DNA of 64,000 nt from Microbacterium sp. nov. GSS16 (GTDB lineage: Bacteria > Actinomycetota > Actinomycetes > Actinomycetales > Microbacteriaceae): positions 2,046,001-2,110,000 of the forward strand of contig NZ_CP116338.1 of the NCBI RefSeq assembly GCF_028198145.1, given 5' to 3'. Of this stretch, positions 1 through 11,371 are shown piece by piece. The notes under the pieces were generated by a model that saw nothing but the letters and a program-made list of their open reading frames with translations, searched no databases and was not told the DNA's origin. Numbering within the stretch: the stretch's first letter is position 1; each line of letters begins with the position of its first letter. Made by a program: the position numbers and the translations under genes.

Positions 1-322
1 CGCGTGGGAGCGCGGTGCACGACACCGCGACGGTGCCCGCGAGCGGCGGCGGGTCCTCTCCGCCGGCATAGGCGAGCGAGAGCAGTCCGCCCATCGAATG
101 CCCGACGAGCAGCACGGGCCCGTGCTCGGCCGCCGCCCGTACGGCGGCGTCGATCGTGTGCAGCGCCTCGTGCAGGGTGAAGTCCTCCTGCATCCGCGTG
201 CCGTGCGCGGGAAGGTCGACCGCCGTCGCCGGGATGCCGTTCTCGGCGAGCCAGGAGAGCTGCGAGCGCCACATCGTGGCCGACGTGCGGATGCCGTGCA
301 CGAGGACGACCTGGACGCTCAC
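1..322 (-). CDS. alpha/beta hydrolase, 3' part beyond the window edge
   Basis: About 107 N-terminal residues are visible; the C-terminal part, with the catalytic Asp and His, lies before base 1. The protein opens with a beta strand VQVVLVHGIRTSATMW, giving the HG oxyanion-hole motif of alpha/beta hydrolases. It reaches the nucleophile elbow GHSMGG at about residues 78-83, so Ser80 is the predicted nucleophile. The substrate cannot be told; esterase, lipase-like and lactonase activities all fit. I start it at the GTG at 322 because a -10-like TATGCT (329-334) lies exactly 6 nt upstream, which suggests a leaderless transcript; an ATG just upstream runs into a stop within four codons. It lies just downstream of the terminator that ends the peptide transporter operon. 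Confidence 0.8.
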   Translation of the reverse strand, partial: MSVQVVLVHGIRTSATMWRSQLSWLAENGIPATAVDLPAHGTRMQEDFTLHEALHTIDAAVRAAAEHGPVLLVGHSMGGLLSLAYAGGEDPPPLAGTVAVSCTALPR

Positions 323-328
323 CCTCTC

Positions 329-334
329 AGCATA
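329..334 (-). promoter_or_regulatory. -10 box, leaderless hydrolase promoter
   Basis: TATGCT on the minus strand, 6 nt before the GTG at 322, so transcription would begin at the start codon. No clear -35 box is visible; that region would fall in the terminator hairpin of the upstream operon. Confidence 0.5.
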
Positions 335-335
335 T

Positions 336-373
336 GAAGAAAGCGGGGCCGGTGGATGAACCACCGGCCCCGC
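336..373 (-). terminator. Rho-independent terminator of the peptide transporter operon
   Basis: A perfect 13-bp stem (343-355 with 361-373) closes on a 5-nt loop. On the minus strand it is followed by a T-rich TTTCTTC. It begins 17 nt after the stop codon of the substrate-binding protein gene, making it one of the clearest intrinsic terminators in the window. Confidence 0.9.
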
Positions 374-389
374 TCAGATCGTGCTGTGC

Positions 390-2099
390 TTACTTCTCCC
401 AGCCGACGTTCTCAACCGGCTGCACGCCGAAGAGGTCCAGACCCACGTAGGGCTCCGGGGTCAGGTTGGCGAGGCCCGTCTTGGCCGCCGAGATGGACGG
501 TCCGTTGTACAGCGGGATGAGGCCCCAGTCCTGGAAGATCTCGGCCTCGAGCTTCATGGCCGCAGCCGTCTGCTTCTCGGGGTCGTTGATCGACTCGACC
601 TCTTCGTGGATGCGCTCATCCATCTCAGGCGTCTGCACGCCAGAGAGGTTCAGGCCCATGTCCTGGCAGTACAGCTGGCAGAACCATGCCGCGCCGAACG
701 GGTCGGACGAGGTGAAGCGCAGGCTGAAGATGTCCCAGTTCTTGGTGTTGTAGTCCTCGGCGAACTTGTTCGACGGGCGGACGTCCACCTTGACCTCGAT
801 GCCGATGGCCTTCTCCTGAGCCTGGATCGACTGCGCGAGGGCCTTCTGCGTCGGGTCGTCGTTGTGGATCGGGTAGGTGACCGAGAGCTTGACGCCGTCC
901 TTCTCGCGGATGCCGTCCGAGCCCTCCTTCCAGCCCGCCTCGTCGAGGAGCTTCTTGGCGCCCTCGACGTCGAACTTGTAGCCGGCTTCCTCGAGCGCGT
1001 TGGTGTAGCCCGGCTGGAACGAGAAGAGGGTCAGCGAACCGGCCGGCTCCTCCTCGTATCCGAGGCCGTTCCAGGCGATCTTCTTCTGCTGGTTGATGTC
1101 GATGGCCTTGAAGAACGCCTCGCGCACCTTGACGTCTGCGAACTGCGGCTTCTCGGCGTCGACCTCGAGCAGCGTGTTGGCCGTCTGCTGCGCGCGGTAG
1201 ATCTCGATGTCCTTCATGTCCTTGACCTGCGCGAGGCGGTCCTTGGTGCCCACGCCGACCATGTCGATCTCGCCGTTCTTGAACGCGTTGATCGAGGCCT
1301 GCGAGTCCATGCCCTTGAAGGTGACCTCGTCCAGCAGCGGCTTGTCGCCCCACCACTTCTCGTTCGGCTTGAACGAGATGAAGTCCTTGTTCGCGTCGAA
1401 CTCGTCGACGGTGTAGGGACCGGCGCCCCACTCGGCGTGCGGGTCGTCGATCATCGCCGTGTTGAAGGTGTCGGGGTCGGCCAGCGACGGGTGGATGATG
1501 CCCGTGAGGAACGGCATCTGCGGCCACGCGAACTCGCCCTTGAAGGTGACGATCGCGGTCTTGGGCGTGTCGCCCTGCTCGACCTTCTCGATCTCCTTGT
1601 AGCCGTCGGTGGCGTTCGGGACGAAGCCCTCCTCGGTCGAGCGGCTGGCCTTCCAGGTCGCGTCGATCGCGGTCCAGTCCATCGGCGTGCCGTCGTTCCA
1701 GGTCGCCTCGTCGGTGAACGTGAAGGTGATCTGGGTCTTGCCGTCGACCGTGTCGATCTTCCACTCGTCGAGGTAGGCGTCGTGCTTGTACGGGGTGCCG
1801 TCCGGCTTCTGCAGCAGGATCTGGGGCATGTACCACGCGGCGACGCGGGCGGTGTCAGCGCTGCCGTCGCCGTGGAAGGCGTTCAGCTGCTCGGGGATCT
1901 CGTTGATCGGGAAGTTGACCGTGCCGCCCTCCTTGAGGTTCTCGCGCGGCTGCGGGTTGTAGTCCGCGGCCGAGGTCTCGGCTGCGCTGCCGTTGTCGCC
2001 GCTGCCACCGTTGTCGCCGGTGTCAGAGGCGCACCCGGTGAGGACGAGTGCGAAAGCGCCGGTGAGTGCCAGCGCTCCCATCAGCTTCTGCTGCTTCAT
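390..2099 (-). CDS. ABC transporter substrate-binding lipoprotein, family 5 (peptide/nickel type)
   Basis: 569 residues, the usual size for SBP_bac_5 proteins (DppA/OppA type). A lipoprotein signal peptide is plain: basic MKQQK, a hydrophobic stretch, then the lipobox LTGC with Cys23 as the lipidated residue, followed by a Gly/Ser/Asn-rich linker of about 20 residues. The mature protein would be anchored outside the membrane and deliver peptides or similar solutes to the permeases encoded upstream. The start is an ATG preceded by GAAAGGAG. The gene is last in the importer cluster, 105 bp after the ATPase gene, and may have its own promoter (TATTCT at 2135-2140), which would allow the usual excess of binding protein. 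The exact ligand cannot be deduced. Confidence 0.93.
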   Translation of the reverse strand: MKQQKLMGALALTGAFALVLTGCASDTGDNGGSGDNGSAAETSAADYNPQPRENLKEGGTVNFPINEIPEQLNAFHGDGSADTARVAAWYMPQILLQKPDGTPYKHDAYLDEWKIDTVDGKTQITFTFTDEATWNDGTPMDWTAIDATWKASRSTEEGFVPNATDGYKEIEKVEQGDTPKTAIVTFKGEFAWPQMPFLTGIIHPSLADPDTFNTAMIDDPHAEWGAGPYTVDEFDANKDFISFKPNEKWWGDKPLLDEVTFKGMDSQASINAFKNGEIDMVGVGTKDRLAQVKDMKDIEIYRAQQTANTLLEVDAEKPQFADVKVREAFFKAIDINQQKKIAWNGLGYEEEPAGSLTLFSFQPGYTNALEEAGYKFDVEGAKKLLDEAGWKEGSDGIREKDGVKLSVTYPIHNDDPTQKALAQSIQAQEKAIGIEVKVDVRPSNKFAEDYNTKNWDIFSLRFTSSDPFGAAWFCQLYCQDMGLNLSGVQTPEMDERIHEEVESINDPEKQTAAAMKLEAEIFQDWGLIPLYNGPSISAAKTGLANLTPEPYVGLDLFGVQPVENVGWEK

Positions 2100-2134
2100 G
2101 GTGCTCCTTTCGCCTTGCGGCGTGTCATATGGGG

Positions 2135-2140
2135 AGAATA
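2135..2140 (-). promoter_or_regulatory. possible -10 box for the binding-protein gene
   Basis: TATTCT on the minus strand, 35 nt before the ATG at 2099, in the 105-bp gap after the ATPase gene. No convincing -35 box is seen, so this is a weak call resting on position. Confidence 0.35.
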
Positions 2141-2204
2141 GTTCGCGCTTTCCGACCCCGGCGGGCGCGACAGTGAATCGTGACTAACCGTTATCGGACG
2201 GTGA

Positions 2205-4129
<1,925 letters not shown>

Positions 4130-4133
<4 letters not shown>

Positions 4134-5062
4134 GCACGGCCTCCCGCCGCAGAGGTGGGGTCGAGGGCATCGCGAAGTCCGTCGGCGACGAGCGCCATAG
4201 ACACGGTCAGCAGGGTGAGGGCGAGGGCCGGGAAGTAGAACAGCCACGGTGCGCTGGTGACGCTGGCCGCTCCCTCGCCGATGAGCGAGCCGAGCGAGAC
4301 GTCGGGGATCTTCACACCGAAGCCGATGAACGACAGGCCGGTCTCGGTCATGACCGCGGCGACCACGCCCAGGGTGAAGTTGATCACCAGCAGCGAGCCG
4401 ACGTTCGGCAGCAGGTGCCGCAGCACCACGCGCATGCCGGGCACGCCCATGTAGCGCGCCGCGTGCACGTACTCGCGCTCGCGCAGCGAGAGCGCCATGG
4501 TCCAGATCACGCGGGCGGGGAAGAACCAGCCTGTGAAGATCAGAGCGAGCGAGATGACCCGCCAGTCGCCGCCGGCGTCGTTCGAGACGAGGGCGAGGAT
4601 GAGGAAGGTCGGCACCACCATGAAGAAGTGGATGACCAGCAGGGTGACCCGCTCCACCATGCCACCGAAGTAGGCTGCCGCGGTGCCGACGATCGCCGAG
4701 ATCACCGTCACACCGATGGAGACGACGAGGGCGATCATCAGCGAGCGCTGCAGACCCACGAAGGTCTGCATGAACGTGTCGTTGCCCGAGGCGTTCGTGC
4801 CGAACCAGTGGTCGGACGAGGGGCCGGTGGAAAGGTTCAGGAAGTCCATCTCGTTGACCTCCCAGCGCGCGAACAGCGGCACGATGACGGAGGCCAGGGC
4901 CAGCAGGACGAAGATCACGATGCCGAACACGGCCGGCTTGTTGCGCATGAAGCGGCGCGTGTACAGCGTCCATTTCGACAGCTGCTTGCTGGGGATCCGC
5001 TCGGCGGTGGTGTCGGGGCCGACCGGCGGCTGGACCCCGGAGTCGATCATCTGGTTCGTCAT
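4130..5062 (-). CDS. peptide-type ABC transporter permease (DppC type)
   Basis: 310 residues. The N-terminal region carries the OppC-type first transmembrane segment (about 40-60, FGIVIFVLLALASVIVPLF), then a periplasmic loop (containing DHWFGTNASGNDTF, typical of DppC/OppC), then the BPD_transp_1 core with about five membrane segments. The EAA-type loop that contacts the ATPase is in the middle (EYVHAARYMGVPGMRVVLRH). It overlaps the ATPase gene by 4 bp and follows the other permease after one base, so the three are co-translated. Together the two permeases form the membrane channel for the solute bound by the lipoprotein. Confidence 0.93.
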
Positions 5063-5063
5063 G

Positions 5064-6047
5064 TCAGCTCACCCTCACTCGCGGGTCGAGGACCACGACG
5101 GCGATGTCGGCGAGCACGGCGCCGATCGCGGTCAGCACGGCACCGAAGGCTGCCACGGCGACCACGCCGTGCACATCGTTGCCGTTGATCGTGGTCAGGA
5201 AGTAGCGCCCCATGCCCTGCCAGGCGAAGATCGTCTCGGTCAGGATGGCGCCGGTGAAGATCGCCGGGATCGAGAACGCGACCTGCGTGGCCACGGGGAT
5301 CAGCGATGTGCGCAGGGCGTGGCGCCGGATGGCCTGGGACTTGGTGAGCCCCTTGGCGCGTGCCGTGCGGACGTAGTCGGCGCTGATGTTGTCGAGCAGC
5401 AGCGAGCGCTGCAGGAAGTGCGTGCCCGCGTACCCGGTCACGACGAGCGCGATGGTCGGCAGGATCAGATGCTGCAGTGCGTCGACGAGCACCGGGAAGA
5501 AGCCGGTGACCCCCTGACTCGAGGAGCCCGTGACGTAGAAGACGCGGGTGCCCACCCAGTTGTTGAAGTTGATCGCGAGGATGACCACGGCGAGTGCGGC
5601 GACGATGATGTTGATGTTCATCGTGATGATCGACACGGCCTGCCAGATGCGATCGCCGAGCTTGTACTGGTGGGATGCCGTGTACACGCCGATCCAGATG
5701 CCCAGGACGGTCATGATGATGGTCGCGCCGAGCACCAGCTCGGCGCTGACCCACATGCGGTAGCCGATCTCGTTGTTCACCGAGCCGCCGGTGGGGCTCA
5801 GGCCCCAGTCCCAACGGAGCAGGATGCCCGTGAGCCAGGTCCACCACCTCTCGATCAGCGGAGTGCTCTCGCTGAGATTTCGCGGTCCGAGCAGATTCTC
5901 GATCTGCTCAGGACTCAAGGGCGGTTTGCGGCCGACGTAGTTGCTTCGCGGATCGAGGAATGACCAGGCAAGGAAGTAGGTGACATTCGTCGCGACCACG
6001 ATCATGAGCAGCCAGCCGAGTGTCCGGCGCACGAGATACTTGATCAA
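5064..6047 (-). CDS. peptide-type ABC transporter permease (DppB type)
   Basis: 327 residues from the TTG at 6047. It begins (M)IKYLVRRTLGWLLMIV, the characteristic DppB/OppB opening, and contains an EAA-type loop (DYVRTARAKGLTKSQAIRRH). About six membrane segments are apparent. The open frame extends to an ATG at 6125, but those 26 extra residues are polar and Arg-rich, and a purine-rich GAGAAAG lies about 10 nt before the TTG, so I prefer the short form. It is the first gene of the importer cluster. It is divergent from lepA with 261 bp between the start codons, in which I see no clear operator. Confidence 0.88.
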   Translation of the reverse strand: MIKYLVRRTLGWLLMIVVATNVTYFLAWSFLDPRSNYVGRKPPLSPEQIENLLGPRNLSESTPLIERWWTWLTGILLRWDWGLSPTGGSVNNEIGYRMWVSAELVLGATIIMTVLGIWIGVYTASHQYKLGDRIWQAVSIITMNINIIVAALAVVILAINFNNWVGTRVFYVTGSSSQGVTGFFPVLVDALQHLILPTIALVVTGYAGTHFLQRSLLLDNISADYVRTARAKGLTKSQAIRRHALRTSLIPVATQVAFSIPAIFTGAILTETIFAWQGMGRYFLTTINGNDVHGVVAVAAFGAVLTAIGAVLADIAVVVLDPRVRVS

Positions 6048-6269
6048 GGTGTGGGGTCTTTCTCTTCTACAGCCGTGCACGGGATCTCCGACGCGACGCT
6101 GAGTCGGGATGACGTCATGGGTCATTCCACTTCCAGCCTACGCCGACACCCGCGGGGAGGCTGTGACGGAGTCGTATAGCCGATGGGATCCAGTCTCGCC
6201 GGATCGCCTCGGGCAACTTCGCGAGACTATCACCGGTGCAGCGGAATGGGGATTGCGCCGGGCTGAACG

Positions 6270-6275
6270 TAGACT
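6270..6275 (+). promoter_or_regulatory. possible -10 box for lepA
   Basis: TAGACT, 33 nt before the lepA ATG, which would give a short 5' leader containing the ribosome site AAGGA (about 6301). No good -35 box is visible. Confidence 0.35.
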
Positions 6276-6308
6276 TGTCTGAACCCTCTCGGACGCCCCA
6301 AGGACCAC

Positions 6309-8159
<1,851 letters not shown>

Positions 8160-8205
8160 GCCGTTCGGGCGCGGTGTCGTTCGGAGACTGTTCAGACAGG
8201 TCGCT

Positions 8206-8211
8206 TAGGCT
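8206..8211 (+). promoter_or_regulatory. -10 box before the DUF1990 gene
   Basis: TAGGCT with 7 nt to the ATG at 8219. Transcription could start at or one base before the ATG, giving a leaderless or near-leaderless mRNA, although GGAG between box and start could also act as a ribosome site. Confidence 0.4.
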
Positions 8212-8218
8212 GGAGATC

Positions 8219-8869
8219 ATGCGTCGGGGGACTTTCCGTGAAGGCACGGTCGACTATGCCGCGGTGGGGGCGACCCACGCACCGGACCTGATGCAGTATC
8301 CGCCCGAACGCAGTATTCCCGCGGAGGCATCGTGGCGTCTCGGCAGCGGTGAGGACCGCTTCCGCACCGCCGGCGAATCGCTTCTGTCGTGGACCGCGCA
8401 GCGCGCGGCCGGCCTCGAGCTGCGCGATGTGCGCCCGGCCGCGGGTTCGGCGTACACGGGCGTCAGCTTCGACGCCGAGGGCGCGCCCATCGCGCCGAAC
8501 CGCACCCAGGTCGAGCAGCGCTTCGCCACCGACGGCACGCCTTTCGTCGCGCCGGGCACGACCCTCAAGCTGCACGGCCGCGTCAAGGGGATGAGAGCGG
8601 ATGCCGAGCTGCGGGTGATCTCGGTGACCGAGGAGCGGCGCCGCATCGGCTTCGTGCTCGGCACGGTCGGCGGCTCGGTGGTGAGCGGCGAGGAGTCGTT
8701 CGACATCGACTGGCGCGAGGACACCGACGAGGTGTGGTTCACCGTGCGGGCGTTCGACGCTCCCGTCGCCCTGCTGTACCGCCTTCCCGGGATGGTGCGG
8801 CGTCGTCGTCGCGAGCTGTTCGCCCTCTACCTGCGCGCGATCTCGCCGCTGTACGCCACCCCGATCTGA
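8219..8869 (+). CDS. DUF1990 family protein
   Basis: 216 residues from the ATG at 8219; the open frame begins 45 bp earlier, but a GGAG site and a -10 box both point to 8219. The order of motifs matches DUF1990 proteins: an early VGATH, then WRLGSGEDRFRTAGESLLSW, and a C-terminal RLPGMVRRRRRELFALYLRA. Family members are cytosolic proteins of unknown function, widespread in actinobacteria and also found in plants. No catalytic motif is evident. It lies between lepA and hemW, and its stop codon is the first of four TGATG units leading to hemW (see the 8866-8923 entry), suggesting translational coupling. Confidence 0.85.
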   Translation: MRRGTFREGTVDYAAVGATHAPDLMQYPPERSIPAEASWRLGSGEDRFRTAGESLLSWTAQRAAGLELRDVRPAAGSAYTGVSFDAEGAPIAPNRTQVEQRFATDGTPFVAPGTTLKLHGRVKGMRADAELRVISVTEERRRIGFVLGTVGGSVVSGEESFDIDWREDTDEVWFTVRAFDAPVALLYRLPGMVRRRRRELFALYLRAISPLYATPI

Positions 8870-8923
8870 TGGTGCGCGCTCGCTGATGGCACAGGCATCC
8901 TGATGGCCCGGACGCTCTGATGG
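8866..8923 (+). other. four 17-bp spaced TGATG units forming a chain of three 5-codon mini-ORFs
   Basis: The heptamer CTGATGG begins at 8866, 8883, 8900 and 8917, an exact 17-bp period. The TGA of the first unit is the DUF1990 stop and the ATG of the last is the hemW start. Between them lie three complete mini-ORFs, MVRAR (8869-8886), MAQAS (8886-8903) and MARTL (8903-8920). Each ends in a TGA whose last base is the A of the next ATG. The bases between heptamers are less conserved. This looks like tandem duplication of a stop/start overlap; a terminating ribosome could step to hemW by reinitiation. Function is inferred only. Confidence 0.75.
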
Positions 8924-10167
8924 CCGGCCCTCTTCCGCTGGGCGACCCGGCGCCGGCCGACGGCCGCCTGCCCGACGACCTCACCGTCGACCGTGCGGTG
9001 CCCTTCTCGGCCTACCTGCACGTGCCGTTCTGTCGGGTTCGCTGCGGGTACTGCGACTTCAACACCTACACCGCGACCGAGCTGCGCGGAGCGAAGCAGG
9101 ACGAGTACGCCGACACGCTCATCCGAGAGATCGCGCTGGCGAGCGCGGTGCTGGGCGAAGCCGACGGCATCCGCCCGCTCGACACCGTCTTCTTCGGCGG
9201 AGGCACGCCGACCCTGCTGCCCGCCGGCGATCTGGCGCGGATGCTCACGGCGGCGACCTCGGCGTTCGGCATCCGCGACGGCGCCGAGGTGACGGTCGAG
9301 GCCAACCCCGACACCGTCACGCCCGAGGTGGTGCGGACGCTGCTGGATGCCGGGGTCACCCGCCTCTCGATCGGAATGCAGTCGGCCGTGCCGCACGTGC
9401 TGGCGGCACTCGACCGCACGCATCGGCCCGAGAACGTGCGCACGGCCGTCGACGCGGCACGCGATGCCGGGCTCGACGTGAGCGTCGACCTGATCTACGG
9501 CGCCCCCGGCGAGTCGCTGGCGGACTGGGAGAGGTCCCTCGACGCGGCTCTCGCCCTCGAGCCCGACCACATCTCGGCGTACGCGCTGATCATCGAGGAC
9601 GGCACCAAGCTCGCCAGGCAGATCAGGCGGGGCGAGGTGCCGGCGCCCGACGACGACCTGCAGGCCGACATGTACGAGGTCGCCGACGAGCGTCTCGGTG
9701 CGGCGGGATACGAATGGTACGAGGTCAGCAACTGGGCGCGTCCTCCGACGGACGCGGGAACCCCCGAGGGGAGGGACCACCGGTCGCGGCACAACATGGC
9801 GTACTGGCGCGGCGCGGACTGGTGGGGCTTCGGGCCCGGCGCGCACAGCCATGTCGCCGGTCTGCGGTGGTGGAATGTCAAGCATCCGGCGGCGTACGCG
9901 CAGCGTCTCGCCGTCGGCGAGTCGCCCGCCGCAGGCCGCGAGCGGCCCGACCTCGAGGCGCGCACCCTCGAGCGGGTGCTGCTGCAGAGTCGCCTCGCGG
10001 AGGGCCTGCCGATCGACGACATCGCCGAAGGCCGCCGCGATCGGGTCGCCGAGCTGATCTCGGACGGACTGGTCGATGCCGCCGCGGCTCTGCGGCAGCG
10101 TCGCGTGCGCCTGACCCTGCGGGGCCGGCTGCTCGCGGATGCCGTCGTGCGCGCGCTCACCGATTAG
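8920..10167 (+). CDS. hemW: HemW, radical SAM heme chaperone
   Basis: 415 residues. The radical SAM cluster motif CRVRCGYC (Cys38, Cys42, Cys45; CX3CX2C) is followed by the SAM-binding GGGTP. A HemW-type C-terminal domain with a winged-helix-like end follows. Such proteins were long annotated as oxygen-independent coproporphyrinogen III oxidase, but the HemW group binds heme and lacks that activity; its usual neighbours (lepA upstream, hrcA-dnaJ downstream) support HemW. The N-terminus is about 25 residues longer than in many homologues. The ATG is the last of four TGATG units, with no good Shine-Dalgarno sequence, so translation may depend on coupling to the preceding reading frame. Confidence 0.93.
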   Translation: MAGPLPLGDPAPADGRLPDDLTVDRAVPFSAYLHVPFCRVRCGYCDFNTYTATELRGAKQDEYADTLIREIALASAVLGEADGIRPLDTVFFGGGTPTLLPAGDLARMLTAATSAFGIRDGAEVTVEANPDTVTPEVVRTLLDAGVTRLSIGMQSAVPHVLAALDRTHRPENVRTAVDAARDAGLDVSVDLIYGAPGESLADWERSLDAALALEPDHISAYALIIEDGTKLARQIRRGEVPAPDDDLQADMYEVADERLGAAGYEWYEVSNWARPPTDAGTPEGRDHRSRHNMAYWRGADWWGFGPGAHSHVAGLRWWNVKHPAAYAQRLAVGESPAAGRERPDLEARTLERVLLQSRLAEGLPIDDIAEGRRDRVAELISDGLVDAAAALRQRRVRLTLRGRLLADAVVRALTD

Positions 10168-10168
10168 C

Positions 10169-10226
10169 GCGACCCGCACAGCCGACGCGGCCCCCTACGG
10201 CCAGTGCGACCCGCACAGCCGGCGCG
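10169..10226 (+). repeat. 21-bp direct repeat in the hemW-hrcA gap
   Basis: Two copies, 10169-10189 and 10206-10226, 37 bp apart, differ at one base. The shared core is GCGACCCGCACAGCCG. They begin directly after the hemW stop codon and end about 25 bp before the hrcA -10 box. No inverted symmetry; function unknown. Confidence 0.7.
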
Positions 10227-10250
10227 AGCCTGAGGGGGAGCCCGAGCGGG

Positions 10251-10282
10251 TAGGATTGGCACTCGGAACGTTCGAGTGCCAG
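10251..10282 (+). promoter_or_regulatory. hrcA promoter -10 box and CIRCE operator
   Basis: A -10-like TAGGAT (10251-10256) runs into a CIRCE-type inverted repeat: left arm TTGGCACTC (10256-10264), 9-nt spacer GGAACGTTC, right arm GAGTGCCAG (10274-10282). The CIRCE consensus is TTAGCACTC-N9-GAGTGCTAA, so both arms match well and the 9-nt spacer is exact. The predicted transcription start falls inside it. CIRCE is the known binding site of HrcA, so this is an autoregulated heat-shock promoter for hrcA-dnaJ. Confidence 0.9.
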
Positions 10283-10293
10283 CGGGAGGGATG

Positions 10294-11328
10294 ATGGTCA
10301 CACAGCGAGGCCTTGAGGTCCTCCGTGCGATCGTGCAGGACTACGTCGCCACGCACGAACCGGTCGGCAGCAGATCGATCGTCGAACGCCATGCGTTCGG
10401 CGTCTCGGCCGCGACGATCCGAAACGACATGGCCCAGCTGGAAGATGAAGAGCTGATCACCGCTCCGCACACCTCCTCGGGGCGGGTGCCGACCGACAAG
10501 GGATACCGGGTCTTCGTCAACCACCTCGCCCAGGTGCGCCCGCTGTCGGCGCCGCAGCGCACCGCGATCGAGTCGTTCCTCGCCGCGCCCAGCGACCTCG
10601 ACGATCTGATGGCCCGCACGGTGCGGGTGCTCACCCAGCTCACCGGCCAGGTCGCTCTCGCCCAGTACCCGTCGTTCGCGCGCGCGAGCATCACCCACGT
10701 CGAACTCGTCGCCTTGGCACCCAACCGCGTGCTGGTGGTACTGGTCACCGACGCGGGCGGGGTGTCGCAGCGGATCTCGCCGCTGCCGATCGACATCGAC
10801 GACGCAGACCTCGCAGTGCTGCGCGCCCAGCTCGCGGCGCTCATCACCGGCCGTGCGGTCGGTGAGGCGTCCGAGCGCATCGCATCGGCGCGCGAACCGC
10901 AGACCGGCTCGCGCCTCGCGCCGGCGCTGTCGTCGCTGGCGGCGGTGATCGCCGAGGAGCTGGCCGAATTCCGTCAGGAGCGGCTGGTGATGGCGGGGGC
11001 TGCCACGCTCGCGCGGCGCGAGCAGGACTTCCGCGGCAGCATCCATCCTCTGCTCGAGGCGATTGAGGAGCAGGTGACCCTGCTGCGGCTGATGAGCGAG
11101 ATGGTGACCGACGAGCACGGCCTCGCCACGAGCATCGGCACCGAGAACGCCCCGTTCGGACTCGGTGAGGCGTCGATCGTGGCGAGCAACTACGCCGCGC
11201 CAGGCAGCACGGCGCGCGTCGGCGTGATGGGACCGACCCGCATGGACTACCCGAGCAACCTCGCCGCAGCACGGGCCGTCGCCCGCTATCTGTCGCGGAT
11301 GCTCGAAGAAGACGAGGCCGCCCGCTGA
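10294..11328 (+). CDS. hrcA: heat-inducible transcription repressor HrcA
   Basis: 344 residues. An N-terminal winged helix ([25 protein letters not shown], then [18 protein letters not shown]) binds DNA, followed by the GAF-like dimerisation/inducer region found in HrcA proteins. HrcA represses chaperone genes at CIRCE sites and is released on heat shock. A GTG at 10276 extends the frame but lies inside the CIRCE operator; of the two ATGs at 10291 and 10294, the second has the better distance from GGGAGGG. It is followed 43 bp downstream by dnaJ, the usual actinobacterial hrcA-dnaJ arrangement, separate from the dnaK operon. Confidence 0.96.
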   Translation: MVTQRGLEVLRAIVQDYVATHEPVGSRSIVERHAFGVSAATIRNDMAQLEDEELITAPHTSSGRVPTDKGYRVFVNHLAQVRPLSAPQRTAIESFLAAPSDLDDLMARTVRVLTQLTGQVALAQYPSFARASITHVELVALAPNRVLVVLVTDAGGVSQRISPLPIDIDDADLAVLRAQLAALITGRAVGEASERIASAREPQTGSRLAPALSSLAAVIAEELAEFRQERLVMAGAATLARREQDFRGSIHPLLEAIEEQVTLLRLMSEMVTDEHGLATSIGTENAPFGLGEASIVASNYAAPGSTARVGVMGPTRMDYPSNLAAARAVARYLSRMLEEDEAAR

Positions 11329-11371
11329 TCCGGGCGACCGAATACACGAACGCACACGAAGAAAGGTGACC

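Noticed and set aside
381..2141. Long plus-strand ORF antisense to the binding-protein gene
   Set aside because: A high-GC shadow frame: Leu/Arg/Val-rich composition, no family motif, and fully opposite a clear lipoprotein gene. The same holds for the long antisense frames at 2322-4238, 6336-7850, 15114-16982, 29527-31905 and 40762-43077.
8219..10167. Frameshift between DUF1990 and hemW
   Set aside because: Both proteins are complete with their family ends; the multiple TGATG units are an intercistronic feature, not a broken gene.
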